Origin: Chitinophaga niabensis
GTDB lineage: Bacteria > Bacteroidota > Bacteroidia > Chitinophagales > Chitinophagaceae
Reading direction: 5' to 3'
DNA: 64,000 nt
Assembly: GCF_900129465.1 (NCBI RefSeq)
Contig: NZ_FSRA01000001.1
Coordinates: 434,001-498,000 of the forward strand
The first letter of the stretch is position 1. Each line of letters starts with the position of its first letter. This document shows positions 8,796-18,516 of the stretch, in pieces. Position numbers and translations under genes: made by a program. Below the pieces are notes generated by a model. That model was not told where the DNA came from and did no database searches. It saw only the letters and a program-made list of their open reading frames with translations.

Positions 8796-9152
8796 ATGAG
8801 AAAATTCATTTATATGAAAAACAGGGTTGTCAGAAAATTCCTGGAATACGTTTACAACAATTATGTCGGTAATTTTTTAGGCTTTGTGATAGGGATGGCA
8901 TCTACCCGGCTGGTATCTCATTTCTTTACAACCCGCAGCATTAAGAACCTTTGGGGGCTTACCGCCCATAAAACGGTGATCAGCAAACAAACCTATACCA
9001 ACCTGGAATGGACCATTTCCATTGTGATCGGGTTCATCGTATTTGAGATAGTGTCCAAATGGCTGAAGAAAAAGCTGGCGGAGATGCTGCCAAAATATAA
9101 GCTAACCCAATGGATGGTAGAGAAGGAAGAAAAAAGCCCTGTTTCCGGCTGA
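8796..9152 (+). CDS. Small membrane protein, unknown function
   Basis: 118 residues with two predicted membrane segments (around VGNFLGFVIGMASTRLV and WTISIVIGFIVFEIVS), a basic N-terminus (MRKFIYMKNRVVRKF) and a charged C-terminal tail rich in Lys and Glu. I do not recognise a family. It starts shortly after the preceding terminator and ends 2 bases before the convergent cytochrome gene, so it is a one-gene unit. An internal ATG at codon 7 is an alternative start. Confidence 0.7.
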   Translation: MRKFIYMKNRVVRKFLEYVYNNYVGNFLGFVIGMASTRLVSHFFTTRSIKNLWGLTAHKTVISKQTYTNLEWTISIVIGFIVFEIVSKWLKKKLAEMLPKYKLTQWMVEKEEKSPVSG

Positions 9153-9154
9153 TC

Positions 9155-9445
9155 TCAGTTTTGTCTTAAACTTTTTACATAATCGGCCAGTACCGCCAGT
9201 TCTTCTTCTGAAAACTTCTTTTTGAAGGATGGCATAGGGCTTTTCCCTTCCCGGATCTGTTGTATAATAGCACTGGTTTCCATGTTGCTCAGCTTAAGAT
9301 TTTTAGCGCCCATAAAACCCCTGGCGCCATCATTCCCATGGCATACTTTACAGTTCTTTTTATAGAGTGTATCTCCTGTGATGGGCGTTTTATTGCTCAG
9401 GACCATTACGGCTAAAAGCGGCAGGGCAAGAAGTGTGTAGCGCAT
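9155..9445 (-). CDS. Mono-haem cytochrome c, exported
   Basis: 96 residues from ATG at 9445. A signal peptide (MRYTLLALPLLAVMVL) is followed by the haem-binding motif CKVCH and a late methionine in SPMPSFKKKFSEEELAVLADYVKSL, the usual sixth ligand and C-terminal helix of small class I cytochromes c (cytochrome cbb3 subunit III/c6-like domain). Periplasmic electron carrier; partner oxidase or dehydrogenase unknown. In-frame sequence upstream to 9472 could add nine residues but would spoil the signal peptide. Confidence 0.93.
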   Translation of the reverse strand: MRYTLLALPLLAVMVLSNKTPITGDTLYKKNCKVCHGNDGARGFMGAKNLKLSNMETSAIIQQIREGKSPMPSFKKKFSEEELAVLADYVKSLRQN

Positions 9446-9621
9446 TGTGTTAGTTTTTATCTGATATAGCAAAGGAACAACGATCCCGTTTCCGGAAATA
9501 GAACAAAACCGACAGGGCTGGGATCGGTAGTAATTTCTCTCTTTATTGGTTAAAATTGCCCGTTCCTTGAAGTGCCGGGAGGAATGGCTTATTTTAATAT
9601 CCGCTTAATTACATTCCCGTT

Positions 9622-11148
9622 ATGAAAATGCAATCCTTACCATTATTAGCTGTGGTAGCTCTTTTCCCATTCAGTATGGAAGCGCAGGTAAAAAGCGAAT
9701 GGGTATACCTCAATGCGCAACAAAAGCTCAGTTACAAAACACTGGAGAAAGGCGACCGTATCATGGACTTTTCCTATGCCGGGTACATGGGTGGTGGTGT
9801 TCGCATTCCTGCGCCGCCTGTAAAGATCACCTTAAGCGCTGTAGAAGGAGATAACTCCGCAGCCATTCAGCGTGCCGTGAATGAAATTGCTGCCATGGAG
9901 CCGGTGAATGGTTTCAGGGGTACCTTGCTGCTGAAGCCCGGTATGTATAATTGTGATAACACCATCGTTATCAATACCAGCGGAATTGTAATACGTGGAA
10001 GCGGACCGGGGGAAACCGGTACCGTGCTGAAAATGACGGGCGAGCCACATGTTTGTTTCTCCGTGCAGGGCAGGGTTAACCTGCAAAAAGCAGGAAAGCC
10101 TGCGATGATAACAGACAGGTATGTTCCCTCCGGCGCCAATAGCTTTCATCTCTCAGATGTTGCAGGTCTTGCCGCAGGAGACATGATACAGATCAGCCGT
10201 CCCGTAACACCTGCATGGGTAAAGTTCATGGGAATGGATGGCCTGGTGCGGGATGGTAAAAAGCAAACCTGGATAACGGGTGAGATCACGGTGGAAAGGG
10301 TGATAAAAAAGATAGAAGGCCACAAGGTGATCCTGGAACTGCCGCTTACAGATAATTATGACGCTGCTTACCTGGGAACATCATCAGTCATAAAGGTGAT
10401 GGTATCCGGGGAAATATCACAGGTGGGCCTTGAACTCATGCGGATCGTTTCTCCTGCACAATCAGGTACCATTAATGAGAAAGCACATAAAGCATTTAAC
10501 ATCCGCGGCGCAGCAGATGCATGGGCCCGTGATATAGATGTATATAACACCGTCAACAGCATCAGTGTATCTGACGCTAAACGTGTTACACTGTCCCGCA
10601 TTAATATTTATCATGAAACACCTACCAAAGGAGCAGCTAAACCTGCTGATCTGAATGGCAGCGGATCGCAGATCCTTTTCAACCAGTGTAAGGTCCAGGG
10701 AGATAATGTGTTCTATTTTGCTACCGGTGCAAAGGTATCCGGCCCTATTGTATTGCTGAACTGTACTTTCCTCGGTAATGGATGGATCCAGCCACATCAG
10801 CGCTGGGCAACAGGTGTGCTGGTGGATGAATGCAATGTGCCCGATGGAGGGATTGATTTTATGAACCGGGGAATTATGGGCTCAGGGCACGGATGGTCTA
10901 TCGGATGGGCAGTAGCCTGGAACTGTAAAGCCAAAACTTATCTGAATCAGCAACCGCCGGGCGCTGCTAACTGGGTGATCGGCAGCCTGGGCGAAAAAAC
11001 AAAAAGGGCCATTCCCTTTGATACCATCCCTTATCTTCCGGAAGGTTATTACGATGCGCACAATACACCAGTGAGTCCCTCCAGCCTTTACCTGGCACAG
11101 CTTTCTGAGCGGCTGGGCGCTGTGGCGCTGGCGAATATAGGGTACTAA
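9622..11148 (+). CDS. Secreted right-handed beta-helix protein (pectate-lyase-like fold)
   Basis: 508 residues with signal peptide ending at SMEAQ. After an N-terminal segment, DNSAAIQRAVNEIA plus LLLKPGMYNCDNTIVINTSGIVIRGSGPGETGT is the characteristic N-terminal cap and first coils of pectate-lyase-superfamily/GH28-related helices. Further coils rich in N/V/I repeats follow (IRGAADAWARDIDVYNTVNSISVSDAKRVTLSRI). The fold is well supported; whether it is a polysaccharide lyase, hydrolase or binding protein is not. Monocistronic, closed by a 15-bp terminator. Confidence 0.82.
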   Translation: MKMQSLPLLAVVALFPFSMEAQVKSEWVYLNAQQKLSYKTLEKGDRIMDFSYAGYMGGGVRIPAPPVKITLSAVEGDNSAAIQRAVNEIAAMEPVNGFRGTLLLKPGMYNCDNTIVINTSGIVIRGSGPGETGTVLKMTGEPHVCFSVQGRVNLQKAGKPAMITDRYVPSGANSFHLSDVAGLAAGDMIQISRPVTPAWVKFMGMDGLVRDGKKQTWITGEITVERVIKKIEGHKVILELPLTDNYDAAYLGTSSVIKVMVSGEISQVGLELMRIVSPAQSGTINEKAHKAFNIRGAADAWARDIDVYNTVNSISVSDAKRVTLSRINIYHETPTKGAAKPADLNGSGSQILFNQCKVQGDNVFYFATGAKVSGPIVLLNCTFLGNGWIQPHQRWATGVLVDECNVPDGGIDFMNRGIMGSGHGWSIGWAVAWNCKAKTYLNQQPPGAANWVIGSLGEKTKRAIPFDTIPYLPEGYYDAHNTPVSPSSLYLAQLSERLGAVALANIGY

Positions 11149-11150
11149 AG

Positions 11151-11191
11151 ATAAGAGCTTCATACATTACGGTATGAAGCTCTTATTTTTT
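11151..11191 (+). terminator. Strong intrinsic terminator
   Basis: A perfect 15-bp stem (11151-11165 with 11172-11186) with a six-base loop, followed by a T run. It starts two bases after the stop of the beta-helix gene and lies between convergent genes. Confidence 0.92.
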
Positions 11192-11201
11192 AAAGCAGGC
11201 T

Positions 11202-12545
11202 TTATTGCTTACCGCCATGTGTTTTTTCAGCTACCAGTTTAAATACCTTCCCGGTAACATCGGTAGGTCCGGCCACACTGGAAACAGTTAAATATATTTC
11301 TCCCTCATTATCCTGCCCGAATCCTTTCAGGTAATAACCAAGATCATTGGGATAGTCTTTCAGCGTAACTTCTGCAAAATCCCACAACCCGCTTCCATTG
11401 CGCGGCCTGGCAATGAAAAGTTCACCATTGGGCACATTTCCCGGTTGGGAAAAACTACCGAAAAGGTACATACCTTTAAAGTCAGGAATGTCCCGCCCGC
11501 GGTAAACATTTCCTCCAATAACAGTTGTGGCCTTGCCTCCGGTGGGGTTTGCACTGTTCTTCATTTCTATTACCGGGTCAATGAAACTTATACCAAACGC
11601 ATCAACAGCAGGGCATGCCGGTAATTCTACACTATTGTTGGCTGCATTAAAACAATGCGTACCTTCTTTTACATTCCATCCGTAGTTGCCTCCTTTTTTT
11701 ACCACATCAATTTCTTCATACAGTACCTGGCCTGCATCACCGGCATACAGCCAATGATCGCCACCCATATCAAAAGAAAAACGATAAGGGTTCCGGAATC
11801 CATACGCATAGATCTCATCCTTTCCGGCTTTACCTACAAAGGGATTACTGGCAGGGATGCCATAAGGGCTGCCGCTGTTTACATCAATACGCAGAATGTT
11901 GCCGAAGAGGTTGGAGTCCAGGTCCTGGCCATTACCGCCCGCGTTGGGAAGATACCAATCCGTTACATGGCCCGGTGCTACATCATTGGCTCCTCCGCCA
12001 TCGCCGATGGCGATATAGAGATAACCGTCCGGCCCGAAAGCAAGCGTGCCTCCGTTATGGTTGGATTGCGGATCATCGATGTCCAGCAGTACCTTTTCAG
12101 AACTCATATCTGCCAGGTTAGGATTGGAAGAAACCCTGAATTCTGAAATGCGGCTGAGGTTGTTGAAGGAAGTACCTGTGCGGGGAGGCAGTGTGTAATA
12201 AACATAGAAACGCCCGTTACTCCTGTAATCAGGGTGGAAGGCAAATCCTAATAATCCACGTTCATCATAACGCGTATTTAATTGCACCATTACACTACTC
12301 ACATCAATGAACGGAGTAGATAACCTGCTGCCATTATTCTCCACGATCCAGATCTTTCCGATCTGGTCAATGATGAAGAGCCGTTTAGTGTTGTCCGGAA
12401 CTGCTACTACGCCCAGTGGCGAAACAAGATTGTCTGCAATGAGTTGAAGTGTTACTGCTTTGGGAGGTTTGTCGTCATGTTTTCTGCAGCTTTGAAATAG
12501 TAATACACTGATCAGTGCTACTGTGAGGGTGTAACTGGTTTTCAT
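11202..12545 (-). CDS. PQQ-dependent sugar dehydrogenase family lipoprotein
   Basis: 447 residues. Lipoprotein signal with Cys20 in LLFQSCRK. The body is a six-bladed propeller of the soluble glucose dehydrogenase/HIPL type: ERGLLGFAFHPDY, DDPQSNHNGGTLAFGPDGYLYIAIGDGG (the His of SNHNGG corresponds to the catalytic base of soluble glucose dehydrogenase), LFGNILRIDV, EIYAYGFRNPYRFSFD (PQQ-contacting Arg) and GGNYGWNVKEG. Family members oxidise aldoses or sorbosone with PQQ. No PQQ synthesis genes are in the window, so it may use imported PQQ or act on something else. Stand-alone gene in convergent orientation to the beta-helix gene. Confidence 0.9.
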   Translation of the reverse strand: MKTSYTLTVALISVLLFQSCRKHDDKPPKAVTLQLIADNLVSPLGVVAVPDNTKRLFIIDQIGKIWIVENNGSRLSTPFIDVSSVMVQLNTRYDERGLLGFAFHPDYRSNGRFYVYYTLPPRTGTSFNNLSRISEFRVSSNPNLADMSSEKVLLDIDDPQSNHNGGTLAFGPDGYLYIAIGDGGGANDVAPGHVTDWYLPNAGGNGQDLDSNLFGNILRIDVNSGSPYGIPASNPFVGKAGKDEIYAYGFRNPYRFSFDMGGDHWLYAGDAGQVLYEEIDVVKKGGNYGWNVKEGTHCFNAANNSVELPACPAVDAFGISFIDPVIEMKNSANPTGGKATTVIGGNVYRGRDIPDFKGMYLFGSFSQPGNVPNGELFIARPRNGSGLWDFAEVTLKDYPNDLGYYLKGFGQDNEGEIYLTVSSVAGPTDVTGKVFKLVAEKTHGGKQ

Positions 12546-12723
12546 GATAAAGATGTTTTAAATGGTTATAACAACAGTAAAGAGAGTGGCAGGACAATAA
12601 ATAGTACGAGGGCAATAACCGAAAGGTTGTGCCGGATGAAGAATAAATTAAACAAGCATACAGAAATTAAGGACCTGTTTTATTATATTGGCGTGTTGTC
12701 CTTTCACCCTAAAATAGTTCCAC

Positions 12724-14754
12724 ATGCACCGTATCGGATTGCTGTTTATTTTAATTGTTAGTCTTCATGTAAAGGCACAACAGGTACCTGTCGATTACAC
12801 CGGTTTGAAAAAGAACGGCGGTACAAGAGTAATGTTAAGGCATAATGTATTAACTGTTGCCTGGCCCGCAGGAAATGCCGGAGAGGGGCAACTGGTATTT
12901 AATCTTAATGAGGAAGGAGCTTTGCTACGGAGCATGCGGCTGGGCAAAAAAGAAGTGGCCCGGCAGCTGGACCCCGTTTTTCTGCTAACCGTGAGCAAGC
13001 GGGACCTTGTATCCCAGAATGGCTGGAATATCTTTTTCGATAAAACGCACCTGAAGCCCCGGCAAACTTTTACCGTACAGCAGAACAGGAAAAATGCCAG
13101 TGTCAGCAATGAAGGTTCCCGCACCATAGTAAGGATAGGAGAGATAAAGGCAGGGCCTTTCAGCGGGAATATAGAAGTAACCCTCTATCATGGAAGTCCG
13201 CTGTTCAATATAGCAGCAGTGATGTCTACAGCTATTGACTCCACGGCTGTTTTATATGATGCGGGGCTGGTGAGTAAAGAAAAGATATGGGACAAGGTGG
13301 CCTGGTCAGATACGGAAGGGCGCGTACAATCCGCTGTGGCCTCATTGGATTCCAGCGTGAATATGGCTGTTAAGTACAGGACCATTATCGGTGAGAATGA
13401 AAAAGGGAGCCTGGCAGTATTTCCTGCACCACATCAATATTTCTATCCTTTAGATGAAGCCTTTAATTTAAAATTCACCTGGTACGGCAAAGATTACCGG
13501 CAGCTGGCTGAAGGATTCGGAATAGGGATCAGGCAGGACCCTATGGGCGATAACCGTTTTGTGCCCTGGTTTAATGCACCGCCCGGTACAAAGCAGCGTC
13601 TTAACTTCTTTTGCCTGCTGGATACAAAGAAGGCTTCCGCTGCGCTGGAGGAAGTAAAGAAATTTACGCACGGAGATACCTATCAGCCGCTGCCCGGATA
13701 TAAAACCATGAGCAGCCATTTTCATAATGAATATGTGATGAAGCATATACTGGCTGGTAAACCCGTGCCGGAAGATCCTGATTTTATGAAGGTGTTCAGG
13801 AGTACCGGTATCAACATCATACACCTGGCGGAGTTCCATTACACGGCACATCCGAAAGGGCCGGATGATCAGCGGTTGAAGGAACTGAAAGCACTACACG
13901 ACATGTGTAAGCAATTTTCAAAAAATGATTTCCTGTTACTGCCGGGAGAAGAACCCAATGAATTCTATGGTGGCCACTGGCTCAGCTTCTTCCCCAAACC
14001 GGTGTACTGGATCATGTCCCGCAAGCCGGATGCACCTTTTGTGGAAACAGACCCGCAGTATGGAAAGGTGTACCGGATAGGTAATAAAGAAGAGATGCTG
14101 AAGTTGCTGGAGCTGGAAAATGGCCTGGCATGGACGGCGCATCCCAGAACAAAAGGTTCCACCGGTTACCCGGATAAATACAAAAATGAACCCTTTTTTA
14201 AGTCCGACCGCTTTTTTGGTGCTGCCTGGAAAGCAATGCCGGCAGACCTTTCCATAGACAGGCTGGGCATCCGTGTGCTCGATCTCCTGGATGATATGGC
14301 CAACTGGGGAGGTAAAAAACATGTACTGGCAGAGGCGGACCTCTTTACCATTACACCAGAGAACGAAATGTACGCCCACCTGAATGTGAATTACCTGCAG
14401 CTGGATAAGCTACCGGCCTATGAAAATGGCTGGCAGTCCATCCTGGATGCCATACAGCAGGGGAAATTCTTTGTCACAACAGGGGAGGTGCTGATCCCAT
14501 CGGCTACACTTTCCCCGGTTCGTTCCCGGATCACGATGCGTATTAGCTGGACCTTCCCGCTGAGCCATGCCATCATTATTTCCGGGGACGGGGAGAAAGT
14601 TTACCGGGAAAGGGTCAGTTTAGACGATACGAAGGCTTTTGGGGATAAGGAGTTTACCTTTGAAACAAAGCTGCAGGGGAGAAAATGGGTAAGGGTAGAG
14701 GTCTGGGATGCTGCTGTGAACGGAGCATTTACCCAGCCGTTCTGGTTGGAATAA
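12724..14754 (+). CDS. Secreted PHP-like metallohydrolase with N-terminal beta domain
   Basis: 676 residues, signal peptide ending at HVKAQ. Residues ~25-320 look like beta-sandwich material. From ~325 a PHP/metal-dependent hydrolase domain follows: His332-x-His334 in SSHFHNEY, a distant Glu pair (409-410) in LLPGEEPNEFYGGHW and His473 in AWTAHPR, the order of metal ligands seen in PHP proteins of the CehA/McbA type. The last ~100 residues again form strands (VYRERVSLDD, WVRVEVWD). Proposed to be a periplasmic metal-dependent phosphoesterase or hydrolase; the substrate is unknown. Monocistronic, followed by a terminator. Confidence 0.75.
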   Translation: MHRIGLLFILIVSLHVKAQQVPVDYTGLKKNGGTRVMLRHNVLTVAWPAGNAGEGQLVFNLNEEGALLRSMRLGKKEVARQLDPVFLLTVSKRDLVSQNGWNIFFDKTHLKPRQTFTVQQNRKNASVSNEGSRTIVRIGEIKAGPFSGNIEVTLYHGSPLFNIAAVMSTAIDSTAVLYDAGLVSKEKIWDKVAWSDTEGRVQSAVASLDSSVNMAVKYRTIIGENEKGSLAVFPAPHQYFYPLDEAFNLKFTWYGKDYRQLAEGFGIGIRQDPMGDNRFVPWFNAPPGTKQRLNFFCLLDTKKASAALEEVKKFTHGDTYQPLPGYKTMSSHFHNEYVMKHILAGKPVPEDPDFMKVFRSTGINIIHLAEFHYTAHPKGPDDQRLKELKALHDMCKQFSKNDFLLLPGEEPNEFYGGHWLSFFPKPVYWIMSRKPDAPFVETDPQYGKVYRIGNKEEMLKLLELENGLAWTAHPRTKGSTGYPDKYKNEPFFKSDRFFGAAWKAMPADLSIDRLGIRVLDLLDDMANWGGKKHVLAEADLFTITPENEMYAHLNVNYLQLDKLPAYENGWQSILDAIQQGKFFVTTGEVLIPSATLSPVRSRITMRISWTFPLSHAIIISGDGEKVYRERVSLDDTKAFGDKEFTFETKLQGRKWVRVEVWDAAVNGAFTQPFWLE

Positions 14755-14826
14755 TAAGGGATTCCCCTATGCTGAGCCTATGTGAAGCCTATGTAAGACA
14801 TTAACATCCCTTCCAAAGAATACAAA

Positions 14827-14851
14827 AGAGGCCACCACGGCCTCTTTTTTT
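14827..14851 (+). terminator. Intrinsic terminator after the PHP-like gene
   Basis: AGAGGCC (14827-14833) pairs with GGCCTCT (14839-14845) around a five-base loop and runs into eight T. Confidence 0.85.
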
Positions 14852-14948
14852 ATGCCCTAAGTCCCCAAACTTATCCAGCGAGTTTAAAATCTTTATCATG
14901 ATTATAAAAAACTATGGTTACTTTTTATTTTTTTTCAAAAGTAATTCC

Positions 14949-14956
14949 TACTTTCG
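14949..14956 (+). promoter_or_regulatory. Candidate promoter of the locus A SusCD operon
   Basis: TACTTTCG differs by one base from TAnnTTTG and lies ~22 bases after a T-rich -33 region (14925-14936). It would give a long 5' leader of about 130 bases. Confidence 0.35.
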
Positions 14957-15094
14957 TAATCATAATACCATGAAATAGATCGGGGTTATAAGCTAACGTT
15001 AATGATGCCTTACTCAACCAAGGGGCATTAAATATTCCAGGACGAATTTTTCGGAGAAGTTTTTATTTATAGTCAAACCAAAATTCTAATTGCA

Positions 15095-18000
15095 ATGCGA
15101 ACATCTCATGCATTTCTCATGCTGACGTTGCTACTATTCAGCGGTACGTCATCCCTCCTCGCACAACAAAAACAAACTATTACCGGAACTGTCACGGACA
15201 GTAAGGGTGGGATAGTTATTGGGGTTACGGTGCTGGAGAAGGGAACAAAGAACGCCACATTTACAGACGCTAACGGGTTCTACCGTTTGTCTGTGGCGCC
15301 TGCAGCTACATTGGTTTTTTCATACATTGGGTTTGCAAAGAAAGAAGTACCTGCCACTGGCGGTACTGTTAATGTAACCATTCAGGAAGATTCCAAGAGC
15401 TTAAATGAAGTTGTGGTAACTGGTTTTGGTGAGAGCAGGGCTAAAAGGAACCTGGGATACTCTGTTACCCAGGTTTCAGGAGACGACATCAGGAAAACCG
15501 CTGCTGTAAATCCTATCGCTGCGCTGCAGGGTATGGTACCGGGTTTACAGGTTTCTCCGAACGTGGGTGGCCCGCAGGCTTCTGCGAGGTTCCTGATCAG
15601 GGGTAGCGCCAACCTGGACCCCTACGGCAACCAGCCACTGGTAGTAGTAGATGATATTGTGATGGACGACCAGGTGATCCTGCCTAACCGTGGTGGTGAA
15701 CAGGATTTCGGTAACATCCTGAAAGACCTCAACCCGGATGATATTGAGTCTATCTCTGTTCTGAAAGGTGGTGCGGTAACGGCTTTGTATGGTAGCCGCG
15801 CATCCAATGGTGTGATCCTGATCAAAACCAAAAAAGGTTTTTCTCAAAGAGGACTGGGTGTTTCTTTCTCTCATACCATGATGTTTGAGCGGGCTTATAA
15901 AACAGTTAAACTGCAGGACCGTTTTGGTGCTGGTATCAATGCAGATGATTGGATAGACGGACCTGGCGATACGTTGCTGGTTACTGATAACGACTTCCTG
16001 AACTTTGGCCCTGAAATGAAAGGCCAGATGTTCAAAGATATCACTGGTAAATACCGTGCTAATAATCCAGGTTATAACGATGTACTGGATATGTACGGAA
16101 CCGGTATCAACCGCAATACCAATATTGGTATTTCCGGCGGTAATGATAAAACTACTTTCCGTTTTTCCTTCTCTAATCTCGGTGCCACTTCTGCTACTCC
16201 CAACAACAAGCTGGACAGGAACAGTTTTAGCTTCAGGGCTACGCACCGTCCCGGAAAAGGTGTATTGATGGACGTTAATACAGCCTATACACAAAGTAAA
16301 ACACTCAACCCTGCTTTCCAGGGAGGTAATGCGCTTTTGTATGCAACCACTTACCAGGTGCCCCGGAACTATGATGTGAATTACTGGAAGGAAAACTATA
16401 TTGATACAGTGCTTGGTGGAAGAACAGGCAGGGGGCTTGAAGCAGTGAACAATGCTTTCTGGCAACTTTATCAGAATAACTATGAGCAAAAGGAAAATAA
16501 CCTGAGGGCCAGCTTTAACCTGAGAGCAGACCTTACTCCATGGCTGCGTTTTGAAGGAAGTACTTCACTCAATACTTTTGAAACAAACTATACTGCCAAG
16601 AAAAGAGGAACAGGTGTAGGATTTACCGGTGGTGAATATTCTTTTAATACTACCAGTGTTAAACAATTCCGCCACAGGGGAAGTTTGAATTATATTAAGA
16701 AACTGGGAGTGGTAGACCTTTTGGTACAAGGTGGTGGAGAATTAAATCAATCTAAACAAACAGGTATTAACGCCAGGACCGATGGTTTTATTACACCGGA
16801 TATCTTCCGTCTTTCCAACTCCAAGAACAGGGCTATTATAGAAGAGAAAGATCCTAATGAGTTACAGACGGCTTCTTTGTTCTTCCAGAGCAGCATTGGA
16901 TTCAGGGATTACCTGACATTGAACATCTACGGCCGTAATGACTGGAACAGTACGCTCGTGTATAACGACGGGCATGGTAACTACTCCTATTTCTATCCGG
17001 GAGCAGACCTTGCTTTTGTATTTACCGATCTTTTCAAACTGCCTAAACAAATTGATTTTGGTAAACTGCGCTTTTCCTATGTGGAAGCAGGTGGCGGAAC
17101 ATCTCCTTATAAAACAAATACCGGGTTATATACTTCTTACGGTGTTTATACAGATAACGCTGGTCAAAGTATCCTCAAGTACGGTTACCAGTCGAGCTCT
17201 TTACCAAACCTGAACCTTAAACCTGTACGCAATGCTAAAATTGAAGCTGGTTTAGAATTTAAAGCATTCTCCAACAGGTTCGGTGGTGATATCACCTGGT
17301 ATCAACAGGATTCCAAGAACCAGATCCAGGACTTTACTGTTCCTCCTGAATCCGGTGTAAGAGCAGCACTGATCAATGGTGGTAAGGTGAGGAATAAAGG
17401 GATAGAAATTCAACTGTATGGTACGCCTGTAAAAGTGAAAGATTTCTCCTGGGATGTGGTGTTGAACTACACACGCAACAGGAACACCATCCTTTCTTTG
17501 CCATTTAATGCTAAAGTTGCTATGCTTGACGGTGGAGATGGTATCTACTCCGTGGCTATGGTAGGAGGTGACTATGGAACTATTCTGTCCAACTATGGAT
17601 ATGCAACTTATCAGGCAAAGGATGGCAGCGGCAATAATATCAACCATGCTAACAACGGTCTGCCGGTAGTAACCTTTAACCCCAATAACGGCTATCTGGG
17701 CGATCCTGTGATCTATTATCAGAGAGCAGGTACATATGCTACATCAGTAGGCGGTAATACAGACCCTGCTGTTGGATCTGCACTGCCTGACTTCCTGGGA
17801 AGCATGCGTAATACCTTTAACTACAAAAGATTTTCTTTAAGTGTGTTCCTGGATAGTAAGATCGGTGGTGATGTTTATTCTACCACACTTGCTTTCGGTT
17901 CTCAATATGGTATGCTGAACAGAACACTGGGTGGCCGTACAACCGACCTGGGTGGTTTAACATACAATAGCAAATCAACCGCTAACCCTGGTGTACGTAA

Positions 18001-18451
18001 CGACGGTATCCTGCCTAATGGCGTATTCCAGAATGGTACCATCATCCCTAAAGAAAGAAGCGGCGATGGTGTGGAACATAATGTTTCCGGTATGACGGTG
18101 GCTGAGGCATACGCTAAAAAATATATCGTTCCAACTTCTGCAGCTGATTATTATGACCGTACATATGGATGGCAATTTGGTATCAGACAAGCCAGTATGT
18201 TCGAATCTTCATGGGTTTCCATGCGTGAGTTGTCACTTACTTACGATCTGCCTGCAGGCATTGCCAGCAAGCTGAAGCTGAACAATCTTCGTGCTTCACT
18301 GATCGGCCGTAACCTCTTCTTCTTATACAACAACGCTCCTGACGGTGTGAATCCGGATAACCTGAGCTCTACCAGTAGCGGTGCGTTTGTTGAGAATGGT
18401 GGTACGCCTTTCTTCAGACAGTTTGGTTTTTCTATCAATGCGAACTTCTAA
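15095..18451 (+). CDS. SusC/RagA-family TonB-dependent outer-membrane receptor (locus A)
   Basis: 1118 residues. Signal peptide (cleavage near SLLAQQ), then a carboxypeptidase-D-like/CarbopepD_reg domain (TITGTVTDSKGGIVIGVTVLEKGTKNATFTDANGFYRL), the SusC signature NEVVVTGFG, the plug (GLQVSPNVGG, FLIRGSANLD, DDIESISVLKGGAVTALYGSRASNGVILIKTKKG) and a 22-strand barrel ending in the typical ...FFRQFGFSINANF with terminal Phe. There is no N-terminal STN domain, so it should transport rather than signal to an anti-sigma factor. It imports a large oligomeric ligand with its SusD partner 65 bases downstream. No glycosidase is in the locus, so the ligand is open; the neighbours suggest an oxidised or ester-bearing substrate. 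Confidence 0.97.
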   Translation: MRTSHAFLMLTLLLFSGTSSLLAQQKQTITGTVTDSKGGIVIGVTVLEKGTKNATFTDANGFYRLSVAPAATLVFSYIGFAKKEVPATGGTVNVTIQEDSKSLNEVVVTGFGESRAKRNLGYSVTQVSGDDIRKTAAVNPIAALQGMVPGLQVSPNVGGPQASARFLIRGSANLDPYGNQPLVVVDDIVMDDQVILPNRGGEQDFGNILKDLNPDDIESISVLKGGAVTALYGSRASNGVILIKTKKGFSQRGLGVSFSHTMMFERAYKTVKLQDRFGAGINADDWIDGPGDTLLVTDNDFLNFGPEMKGQMFKDITGKYRANNPGYNDVLDMYGTGINRNTNIGISGGNDKTTFRFSFSNLGATSATPNNKLDRNSFSFRATHRPGKGVLMDVNTAYTQSKTLNPAFQGGNALLYATTYQVPRNYDVNYWKENYIDTVLGGRTGRGLEAVNNAFWQLYQNNYEQKENNLRASFNLRADLTPWLRFEGSTSLNTFETNYTAKKRGTGVGFTGGEYSFNTTSVKQFRHRGSLNYIKKLGVVDLLVQGGGELNQSKQTGINARTDGFITPDIFRLSNSKNRAIIEEKDPNELQTASLFFQSSIGFRDYLTLNIYGRNDWNSTLVYNDGHGNYSYFYPGADLAFVFTDLFKLPKQIDFGKLRFSYVEAGGGTSPYKTNTGLYTSYGVYTDNAGQSILKYGYQSSSLPNLNLKPVRNAKIEAGLEFKAFSNRFGGDITWYQQDSKNQIQDFTVPPESGVRAALINGGKVRNKGIEIQLYGTPVKVKDFSWDVVLNYTRNRNTILSLPFNAKVAMLDGGDGIYSVAMVGGDYGTILSNYGYATYQAKDGSGNNINHANNGLPVVTFNPNNGYLGDPVIYYQRAGTYATSVGGNTDPAVGSALPDFLGSMRNTFNYKRFSLSVFLDSKIGGDVYSTTLAFGSQYGMLNRTLGGRTTDLGGLTYNSKSTANPGVRNDGILPNGVFQNGTIIPKERSGDGVEHNVSGMTVAEAYAKKYIVPTSAADYYDRTYGWQFGIRQASMFESSWVSMRELSLTYDLPAGIASKLKLNNLRASLIGRNLFFLYNNAPDGVNPDNLSSTSSGAFVENGGTPFFRQFGFSINANF

Positions 18452-18516
18452 GAACATAGATGGCGCGGTTGAGAACAATAGCAATTTTAACAATCAGAAT
18501 TATTTAAAATATTATT

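Larger units (their letters stand above)
14755..15094. other. Regulatory intergenic region before SusC of locus A
   Basis: 340 bases without a gene. It holds the terminator of the upstream PHP gene (14827-14851), an AT-rich stretch with runs of T (around 14925-14940) and a -7-like element at 14949-14956, leaving a leader of roughly 130 bases before the SusC ATG. The leader contains no open frame of note and no riboswitch that I recognise. Confidence 0.6.

Noticed and set aside
15545..16489. Long antisense open frame (314 codons) within the locus A SusC gene
   Set aside because: Fully inside a well-supported SusC; the translation has no protein-like pattern.
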